From: an uncultured Collinsella sp. | GTDB taxonomy: Bacteria; Actinomycetota; Coriobacteriia; Coriobacteriales; Coriobacteriaceae | Reading direction: 5' to 3' | NCBI GenBank assembly: GCA_902493125.1 | Contig: CABUOF010000041.1 | Span: 1 to 19,427 of the forward strand | Length of the DNA stretch: 19,427 bases | In this document: positions 13,642 to 19,427 of the stretch, in pieces | How the letters are laid out: each line of letters starts with the position of its first letter | Numbering within the stretch: position 1 is the first letter of the stretch | The notes under the pieces: model-generated | Database searches by the model: none | Told to the model about the DNA's origin: nothing | What the model saw: the letters and a program-made list of their open reading frames with translations, nothing else | Translations under genes and position numbers: made by a program

Positions 13642-15465
13642 TTACGCAATCATCTGGAAGAACTCGGCAACGGGGCCAAGCGCCAGGGCCGGGAAGAAGC
13701 TCAGGGCACCGATCAGCAGAACGATGAACACGAGCAGGAATACGAACATGCCGTTGGTGGTAGACAAGGTACCGGCGCTCTCGGCGACCTTACCCTTCTT
13801 GGCCAGCGAGCCGGCGATAGCCAGCGTACCGATGATGGGCATGAAGCGGGCGAACAGCATCTCGAGGCCGAGCATGACGTTGATCCAGGGAATGTTGCAG
13901 TTCATGCCTGCAAACGCCGAGCCGTTGTTGCCGCCGCATGAGGTGAAGGCATACAGCGCCTCGGAGAAGCCGTGCGCGCCACCATTGTTGAGCTGGTCGG
14001 CAAGACCGGGCACCATGCAGGCGATGGCCGAGCACACCAGAATGGCAAACGGAGTTGCCAAGCACAGGACAACTGCCCAGCGCATCTCGCCCGGCTCGAT
14101 CTTCTTGCCCAGGAACTCAGGCGTGCGTCCGACCATGAGGCCGGCGATGAACACTGTGAGGATGGCGAAGCCGATCATGCCGTACAGGCCGCAGCCCACG
14201 CCGCCGAAGACGACCTCGCCCAGAGCAATCTGGAGCATCTGGACAAAACCGCCCAGCGGGGTGTAGGAGTCGTGCATGGAGTTAACCGAGCCGTTGGAAG
14301 CAGCCGTCGTGAAAGCAGACCAGGTAGAAGAGGAGGCGATACCGAAACGGCTCTCCTTGCCCTCCATGTTGCCGCCGGCCTGGCCGTCGGTCATCTCGAT
14401 ATTGACCGCTCCGCCATCGGCCAGCTGCGGGGTGCCCGCATGCTCGTTGACGGCGATGATGCCGGTGAAGATCACCAGCAGGATGAACATGGCGGCAAAG
14501 ATGGCCTTGCCCTGCTTGGTGTTCTTGACGCCGATACCGAAGGTGAAGCAACAGGCGGCCGGGATCAGCAGCAGGCTGGTCATCTCGATGATGTTGGTGA
14601 AAGCACTGGGGTTCTCATACGGATGGGCGGAGTTCACGCCGAAGAAGCCGCCGCCGTTGGTACCGGATTGCTTGATGGCGACCTGAGGAGCCGCGGGACC
14701 CTGGGGCAGGAACTGTTCGGTGACCACGCGCGCGCCCTCGACAACCTTGCCGTCGACCTTAACCGTGTCGCCCTCGATCTGGGCGCCGTCGATGACGCTC
14801 CAGCCGCCGTCTGCATTAGGCTGGACAGCGACGGGCTCTACTAGCTCGGCCTTCTGAGCCGGCTGGAAGTTGGAGATGACGCCACCGGCAGCCAGGCAGA
14901 TGCCGAACACGAGGTTCAGCGGGATGAGCACATACAGGACGGTGCGGGTGAGGTCGACCCAGAAGGAACCCAGACCCTGCTCCTTGACCTGACGGAAACC
15001 GCGGATGAGCGCGAACATGACCGCAATACCGGTGCCGGCGGACAAGAAGTTTTGCACGGTGAGGCCCATGAACTGCACAAGGTAGGACAGGGTGGTCTCA
15101 CCGGAGTAGGACTGCCAGTTGGTGTTGGTTATGAAGGAAGCAGCCGTATTGAACGACAGGTCCCCTGACACACCCGGCAGGTGTTGGGGATTGCCTGGCA
15201 AGAAGGACTGAAGCGCCTGGAGTGCCACAAGAGTCACGAGGCCGATCCCCGAAAAGACCAGCACGCTCGCCAGATAGCGCCTACACCCCATCTGTTCTGC
15301 CGCGTCGATGCGAAGCAGACGATAGACGCCGCGCTCCACAGGAGCAATCACAGGTGACAGGAACGTATGCTCACCATCCATGATATGGGCCATGAACCGA
15401 CCGAGCGGAACGGCCAGGACGATGAGCACGGCAAAGTACAAGATGTACTGAATCGCAGCGTCCAT
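13642..15465 (-). CDS. kdpA: Potassium-transporting ATPase subunit A, channel-like K+ binding subunit
   Basis: A 607-residue membrane subunit with about ten hydrophobic segments. The four selectivity-filter regions are visible: FITNTNWQ (111-118), GTNGGGFFGVNSAHPYENP (268-286), TAASNGSVNSMHDSYTPLGG (387-406) and FTSCGGNNGSAFAG (507-520). It is about 50 residues longer than the E. coli protein; part of this is an expanded hydrophilic loop at about 203-258, just before the second filter. The start at 15465 lies 3 nt after the kdpF stop, and its ribosome-binding site (AGGAG) is inside kdpF, so translation is probably coupled. Confidence 0.96.
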   Translation of the reverse strand: MDAAIQYILYFAVLIVLAVPLGRFMAHIMDGEHTFLSPVIAPVERGVYRLLRIDAAEQMGCRRYLASVLVFSGIGLVTLVALQALQSFLPGNPQHLPGVSGDLSFNTAASFITNTNWQSYSGETTLSYLVQFMGLTVQNFLSAGTGIAVMFALIRGFRQVKEQGLGSFWVDLTRTVLYVLIPLNLVFGICLAAGGVISNFQPAQKAELVEPVAVQPNADGGWSVIDGAQIEGDTVKVDGKVVEGARVVTEQFLPQGPAAPQVAIKQSGTNGGGFFGVNSAHPYENPSAFTNIIEMTSLLLIPAACCFTFGIGVKNTKQGKAIFAAMFILLVIFTGIIAVNEHAGTPQLADGGAVNIEMTDGQAGGNMEGKESRFGIASSSTWSAFTTAASNGSVNSMHDSYTPLGGFVQMLQIALGEVVFGGVGCGLYGMIGFAILTVFIAGLMVGRTPEFLGKKIEPGEMRWAVVLCLATPFAILVCSAIACMVPGLADQLNNGGAHGFSEALYAFTSCGGNNGSAFAGMNCNIPWINVMLGLEMLFARFMPIIGTLAIAGSLAKKGKVAESAGTLSTTNGMFVFLLVFIVLLIGALSFFPALALGPVAEFFQMIA

Positions 15466-15468
15466 AGT

Positions 15469-15555
15469 TTACGAATCACTCCTCATCAGAATGTAGATGT
15501 AATAGATAAGGAGTCCAATGCAGACGACTCCGATGATGGGAATGAGGATGTTCAT
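15469..15555 (-). CDS. kdpF: Small accessory subunit F of the potassium-transporting ATPase
   Basis: A 28-residue single-span membrane peptide read directly from the minus strand: it begins MNILIPIIGVVCIGLL and ends ILMRSDS. This is the size and hydrophobic profile of KdpF, a lipid-like stabiliser of the Kdp complex. AAAGGGG lies 6 nt before the start. The stop codon is 3 nt before the kdpA start, the usual place for kdpF. It is easily missed by gene finders because of its length. Confidence 0.88.
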   Translation of the reverse strand: MNILIPIIGVVCIGLLIYYIYILMRSDS

Positions 15556-15581
15556 TCACCGCCCCTTTCACGCGCGGTCCG

Positions 15582-15688
15582 ATGCCTCGGACGCCTGCTC
15601 TCGCAAGCGCCTGGGGACAGTAAACGCTTCTAGGGATTAAAGAGGCGTGAGGGCTGGGGCTCACGACCTTAAGATGCCGTAAAGATGC
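15582..15688. promoter_or_regulatory. kdpFABC/kdpDE divergent control region with putative KdpE direct repeat
   Basis: The 244-bp gap between kdpF and kdpD carries two near-identical 9-mers, TTAAGATGC (15669-15677) and TAAAGATGC (15680-15688), 11 bp apart. That is the direct-repeat spacing bound by OmpR/PhoB-type response regulators, so they are the best candidate KdpE boxes. Other elements are an inverted repeat CGTGAG/CTCACG (15646-15651/15660-15665) and a hairpin GTCCGA/TCGGAC near 15582-15597 in the kdpF leader. No c-di-AMP riboswitch was recognised. Confidence 0.45.
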
Positions 15689-15721
15689 AGGTAGAAAGCA
15701 CTATTACTGCTGCAGTGCGCC

Positions 15722-15727
15722 TATACT
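15722..15727 (+). promoter_or_regulatory. Putative -10 element of the kdpDE promoter
   Basis: TATACT lies 34 bp downstream of the putative KdpE direct repeat and 73 bp upstream of the kdpD start. No good -35 is seen 17 bp upstream, which fits an activator-dependent promoter. Confidence 0.35.
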
Positions 15728-15799
15728 CGACCTCGCGAGCATACAGTGGCGTCCTCACCGCGTATGCACGCATGGACAACACTTCAGAAAGGCTACGCT

Positions 15800-18535
15800 A
15801 TGCAGCGCGACGCATCGGACACTCGCGTCAATCCAGACCTCATCCTCAAGGCAATTGAGAAAGACGAGGTCGCCGATGACACTCGAACCAGCCGGGGACA
15901 CCTCAAAATTTTCTTTGGCTACGCTGCTGGTACAGGCAAAACCTATGCAATGCTTCAAGCCGCCCACGCCGCCAAGCGGCGAGGTGTCGACGTCGTCGCG
16001 GGATACATCGAGCCGCACGAACGTCCGGCAACTGCCCATCTTGCACAAGGGCTTGAGAACGTGCCCTGTAAACTCATCGAGCACAACGGCATTGCGCTCA
16101 GCGAGTTCGATCTAGATGCGGCTATCGAGCGCGCCCCTCAGCTCATCCTTGTCGACGAGCTCGCCCATACGAATGCGCCGAGGTCTCGCCACGACAAACG
16201 CTATCAAGACGTCGAGGAACTTCTACATGCGGGCATCGACGTCTATACGACCGTGAACGTTCAGCATATCGAGAGCCTAAACGACATGGTTGCATCCATC
16301 ACCGGCGTTGTCGTGAGCGAACGAATCCCCGACCGTATCTTCGATGATGCCGACCAGGTCGAGCTCGTCGACATAGAGCCCGAAGACCTACTTGAGCGCC
16401 TTCGCGCCGGCCTCGTCTACCGTCCCGCACAAGCCGACCGAGCGCAACAGCATTTTTTTACCGTCGAGAACCTCACCGCACTCCGAGAAATCGCGCTGCG
16501 CCGCTGCGCCGATCGCACCGGTCACCTCACAGACGCCGCACGCGTGCTGGGAAACCGTGACTACTACACCAGGGAGCGTATCTTAGTCTGCGTCTCCCCG
16601 GCGCCGACCAATCCCCGCATCGTCCGTGCCGCCGCACGCATGGCGAAAGCGTTTCGCAGCGAGCTCGTCGCCCTGTTCGTAGAGAGCCCGCGCACGCAAG
16701 CCATGAGCGATGATGAGCGCGCCAAGCTTGCAGCCAATATCGCCCTAGCCGAGCAGCTCGGAGCACATATGGAAACCGTCTATGGCGACGACATCGCGTT
16801 TCAGATCTCCGAGTTCGCGCGCCTGTCGGGTATTTCGAAGATCGTCATGGGGCGCACGGGCGAGCGCAGCAGCGTCCGTCAGGCCCTCTTCGGCCGCAAA
16901 TCTCTCGTAGAACAGCTCATAACATTCGCCCCGAACCTCGACATTTACATCATTCCAGAACAGTCGACTCCGCCCTCCCGACCCAAAGGACGCCGCCATG
17001 CGCTCGCCCTGCAGCCGCCCAGCAGCCGAAACGTGCTTCGCACGCTGGCCCTCTCTCTTGCCGCCACGGCGATCGGCACGGCTTTCCGCCATCTGGGATT
17101 TGCCGATTCCAGCATCATATCCCTCTATATCCTCACGGCCCTGCTGACCGCCGTCACCACGACGGGGCGTATCTGCACGATCGTATCGAGCGTGCTCTCT
17201 GTAGTGCTTTACAACTTCTGCTTTGTCACGCCTCTGTTTTCGCTCGCCAGCTACGACCGAAGCTATCTGGTCACGTTCGGCATCATGTTCGCCACCGCTA
17301 TGGTCGCCGGCGAGTTAACTGCGCGCATCGCCGACAACGCCCGTACATCCGCCGAGAACGCATTCAAAACGCGCGTACTCCTCGAAACGAACCAGCTCTT
17401 GCAGCAAGCCCATAGCGCGGAGGAGTGCGCCCGCGTCGCCATGAACCAACTCGTCAAACTGCTAAAACTCGACGTGGTCTTCTACCCCGCCGAACACGGC
17501 ACGCTCGGCAAGGCGCTCTATGAGTCCGCTGGCACCGAAAACCGATCCGCGTCGCTGCTCACCGACTACGAGCGCGCCGTTGCAACCTGGACCTACACCA
17601 ACAACAAGCGCGCGGGCGCAAGCACGCGGACCCTGCCTGAGGCGCGCTGTCTCTACCTCGCGGTTCGCACCGGCGACAAGGTATTCGGTGTCATCGGTAT
17701 CGCCCTGGAGGGGCGCGAGATCGAAGCCTTCGAGCATTCGATCGTCCTATCTATCGTAGGTGAATGCGCCTTGGCGCTCGAAAGCGACCGGGCGGCGCAA
17801 GAGCGCGAAGAGGCTGCGGTCTTGGCGAAAAACGAGCAGCTGCGCGCCAACCTTTTACGCTCCATCGGCCACGATTTGAGGACACCCCTCACGGCTATAT
17901 CCGGATCTGCGGCAATCCTTCGGAAGAGTGACGAGAAGCTCAGCCTCGAACAACGCTGCGATCTTGCCGATGCCATCTACGACGACTCCCTCTGGCTTAT
18001 CGATACCGTGGAGAACCTCCTCGCCATCACACGCGTCGAGGACGGCACCATTCGCCTCAACTTCATATCCGAGCTCATCGACGAAGTCATCGAGGCCGCC
18101 CTCGGCCATGTCGCCCAAGCATCGCATGGACGTACCGTCACCATCGAGCACACTGACGACATCCTGCTGGTACGTATCGACGTCCATCTCATCATGCAGG
18201 TACTTACGAATCTCATCATGAACGCCTTCAAATACACGCCCGAGGACTCGACTGTCACCATCAGCGCACGTCGCGAGGGTGCGTTCGTCGTGGTGGACGT
18301 CGCAGACGATGGGCCGGGTGTGGCAGACTGCGACAAGCCTCATATCTTTGAGCGCTTCTTCACCTCAAGCAATACGCGGCCCGTGGATTCGCGTCGAAGC
18401 ATCGGCCTTGGCCTGTCGCTCTGCCGCTCCATCGTGGAGGCGCATGGCGGCGTCATCGAAGTTCGCGACAACCACCCCCATGGGGCCGTCTTCCGTTTTA
18501 CCCTGCCCGCCGAGGAGATCGAGATTCATGAATAA
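15800..18535 (+). CDS. kdpD: Osmosensitive K+ sensor histidine kinase KdpD
   Basis: A 911-residue sensor kinase with the full KdpD architecture. The N-terminal KdpD domain has Walker A GYAAGTGKT (40-48) and Walker B LILVDELAHTN (115-125). A universal-stress-protein-like domain spans about 258-387. Four membrane segments lie at about 412-505, followed by a GAF-like region to about 665. The kinase core has H691 in the SIGHDLRTPL box as the phosphorylated histidine, an N box near LTNLIMNAFKYTPED, then DDGPGV and SIGLGLSL. It senses potassium limitation or osmotic stress and phosphorylates KdpE. The start at 15800 (MQRDAS) has GAAAGG 7 nt upstream; a GTG at 15746 gives 18 extra residues without family resemblance. 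It overlaps kdpE by 8 nt and is divergent from kdpFABC. Confidence 0.96.
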   Translation: MQRDASDTRVNPDLILKAIEKDEVADDTRTSRGHLKIFFGYAAGTGKTYAMLQAAHAAKRRGVDVVAGYIEPHERPATAHLAQGLENVPCKLIEHNGIALSEFDLDAAIERAPQLILVDELAHTNAPRSRHDKRYQDVEELLHAGIDVYTTVNVQHIESLNDMVASITGVVVSERIPDRIFDDADQVELVDIEPEDLLERLRAGLVYRPAQADRAQQHFFTVENLTALREIALRRCADRTGHLTDAARVLGNRDYYTRERILVCVSPAPTNPRIVRAAARMAKAFRSELVALFVESPRTQAMSDDERAKLAANIALAEQLGAHMETVYGDDIAFQISEFARLSGISKIVMGRTGERSSVRQALFGRKSLVEQLITFAPNLDIYIIPEQSTPPSRPKGRRHALALQPPSSRNVLRTLALSLAATAIGTAFRHLGFADSSIISLYILTALLTAVTTTGRICTIVSSVLSVVLYNFCFVTPLFSLASYDRSYLVTFGIMFATAMVAGELTARIADNARTSAENAFKTRVLLETNQLLQQAHSAEECARVAMNQLVKLLKLDVVFYPAEHGTLGKALYESAGTENRSASLLTDYERAVATWTYTNNKRAGASTRTLPEARCLYLAVRTGDKVFGVIGIALEGREIEAFEHSIVLSIVGECALALESDRAAQEREEAAVLAKNEQLRANLLRSIGHDLRTPLTAISGSAAILRKSDEKLSLEQRCDLADAIYDDSLWLIDTVENLLAITRVEDGTIRLNFISELIDEVIEAALGHVAQASHGRTVTIEHTDDILLVRIDVHLIMQVLTNLIMNAFKYTPEDSTVTISARREGAFVVVDVADDGPGVADCDKPHIFERFFTSSNTRPVDSRRSIGLGLSLCRSIVEAHGGVIEVRDNHPHGAVFRFTLPAEEIEIHE

Positions 18536-19232
18536 TGCCGCTAAGCCACGCATCCTCCTGGTCGAAGATGACCCGACCGTTCAAAACCTCGTTTCGACCG
18601 CGCTTGACCTCCACGGCTATGTCGTGAGCAAGGTTTGCAACGGCCAAGCCGCCATCATGGATGCGGTGTCGCACGGCCCCAGCCTCATCATGCTCGACCT
18701 CGGCCTTCCCGACATTGACGGTATCGAGGTCATCACGAAGATCCGAAGCTGGTCGGCAGTCCCCATTATCGTCATTTCGGCGCGCACCGAAGATTCCGAC
18801 AAGATTGCAGCACTTGACGCAGGGGCAGACGACTACCTCACCAAGCCCTTTTCTGTGGATGAGTTGCTCGCGCGCGTCCGTGCGAATTTGAGGCGCTCCT
18901 CGATGGCGTCGAGCGAGTCGACAGAAGCGAGCACGTTCGACAACGGTCCGCTGCATATCGACTACGCCGCGGGATACGCGACGAAAGACGGACGCGAGCT
19001 CTCGCTCACCCCAACCGAGTACAAATTGCTCGTCCTTCTGGCGAAAAACGTCGACAAGGTGCTCACCCACACCTTCATCACCCGCGAGATATGGGGCACG
19101 AGCTGGGACAGCGATCTGGCGAGCCTGCGCGTGTTCATGCGCACCCTGCGTAAGAAGATCGAGGCAGACCCCTCTCACCCCAAGATGATTCAGACGCACA
19201 TGGGTGTCGGGTACCGCATGCAGCGTCTCTAG
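18528..19232 (+). CDS. kdpE: Response regulator KdpE, OmpR family
   Basis: A 234-residue response regulator. The receiver has acidic residues E13-D15, phosphoacceptor D57 (IMLDLGLPD), S84 and K106. The C-terminal winged-helix domain has LSLTPTEYKLLVLL and HTFITREIWG, ending in RTLRKKIE and GVGYRMQRL. Phosphorylated KdpE activates kdp transcription, here probably through the direct repeat at 15669-15688. The start ATG overlaps the end of kdpD by 8 nt, with GAGGAG upstream inside kdpD, so the two are translated together. The stop lies 4 bp before the right-hand flanking repeat; no plus-strand terminator with a T-run is seen. Confidence 0.96.
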   Translation: MNNAAKPRILLVEDDPTVQNLVSTALDLHGYVVSKVCNGQAAIMDAVSHGPSLIMLDLGLPDIDGIEVITKIRSWSAVPIIVISARTEDSDKIAALDAGADDYLTKPFSVDELLARVRANLRRSSMASSESTEASTFDNGPLHIDYAAGYATKDGRELSLTPTEYKLLVLLAKNVDKVLTHTFITREIWGTSWDSDLASLRVFMRTLRKKIEADPSHPKMIQTHMGVGYRMQRL

Positions 19233-19236
19233 CCCA

Positions 19237-19359
19237 CCCCACAAAAAGTTGCGGTGGAATACGGAGTAGATAAGGCCTTTGACAGCCAAAACAGTCCGTA
19301 TTTCACCGCAACTGATGGGCGGGATGGAGTTAAAGGCCCAGGTAGGTGGTCATGCCTTC
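19237..19359. repeat. kdp-flanking direct repeat, right copy (123 bp)
   Basis: Same orientation as the left copy at 10828-10950 and aligned without gaps. It begins 4 bp after the kdpE stop. It includes the 19-bp hairpin (arms 19247-19265 and 19295-19313) with a T-run on the minus strand, which would terminate the oxidoreductase gene ending at 19330. Its last 30 bp are the 3' coding end of that gene. Confidence 0.85.
19240..19313 (-). terminator. Hairpin terminator of the right-edge oxidoreductase gene
   Basis: The 19-bp stem is the same as in the left copy, with a T-run on the minus strand side. It lies 17 bp after the stop codon of the partial gene and is well placed to end its transcript. 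Confidence 0.7.
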
Positions 19360-19427
19360 GACGGCGAGCTTGGCACCAGCTACGGCATGGACCACGGTGA
19401 GCGGGCCGTTGACCACGTCGCCGGCGG
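19330..19427 (-). CDS. FAD/NAD(P)-dependent oxidoreductase, C-terminal end (partial)
   Basis: The last 32 codons of a minus-strand gene that continues past the right edge. They read AGDVVNGPLTVVHAVAGAK, then LAVEGMTTYLGL and a TAA stop. The AGDVVxGPxTVVxAVAxAK pattern is the C-terminal FAD-contacting segment of glutamate synthase small-subunit-like and related pyridine nucleotide-disulfide oxidoreductases. The full domain layout cannot be seen. Its stop codon is inside the right-hand kdp-flanking repeat. Confidence 0.7.
   Translation of the reverse strand, partial: AGDVVNGPLTVVHAVAGAKLAVEGMTTYLGL

Noticed and set aside
15556..15720. c-di-AMP (ydaO-type) riboswitch before kdpF
   Set aside because: Such riboswitches can precede potassium transport genes, but I could not find the expected conserved segments; only small hairpins are visible.

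Overview
The window looks like chromosomal DNA from a high-GC, gut-type actinobacterium of the Coriobacteriia, most likely Collinsella or a close relative. This is inferred from the overall gene style, the two GntP permeases, the FMN/FeS/FAD 'enoate reductase' and the codon use; no rRNA or marker gene confirms it. No transposase, integrase, tRNA, rRNA or CRISPR array was seen.

Layout. (1) 51-1886, minus strand: a GntP-family permease preceded by a small HIT-domain protein. (2) 1887-2373: a 487-bp gene-free region with palindromic operator-like sites, a promoter and a folded leader ending in an intrinsic terminator, just ahead of a YczE/YitT-type membrane protein (2374-3054, plus). (3) 3081-3140: six tandem copies of a 10-bp AT-rich unit, immediately before an AAA ATPase with a C-terminal winged helix (3158-4249, plus). 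(4) 4269-4457: degenerate ~72-bp tandem repeats running into a strong two-way terminator. (5) 4496-8671: a sugar-acid module made of an IlvD/Edd dehydratase and a GntP gluconate-type permease (both minus), with a divergent FadR-type GntR regulator (plus) and TCTGATG operator-like sites between them. The dehydratase resembles the YjhG/YagF aldonate dehydratases more than biosynthetic IlvD, so the module is read as uptake and dehydration of an aldonic acid under FadR-type control. (6) 8771-10720, minus: a three-part enoate reductase (FMN barrel, 4Fe-4S, FAD/NAD domain). (7) 10968-19232: a complete high-affinity potassium system, kdpFABC on the minus strand and kdpDE divergently on the plus strand, including a 28-residue kdpF. 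(8) 19330-end, minus: the last 32 codons of an FAD/NAD oxidoreductase.

The kdp block is framed almost to the base by two direct copies of a 123-bp element (10828-10950 and 19237-19359, about 89% identical by eye). Each carries a 19-bp hairpin that acts as a minus-strand terminator. The right copy includes the true 3' end of the oxidoreductase gene; the left copy carries what looks like a decayed version of that 3' end. This resembles an insertion scar or recombination substrate around the kdp module.

Most unusual non-coding structures: the kdp-flanking repeats, the 10-bp promoter-like array before the ATPase, the structured leader before the YczE-like gene, and the AGACGNAAA...TTTCGT repeat array.
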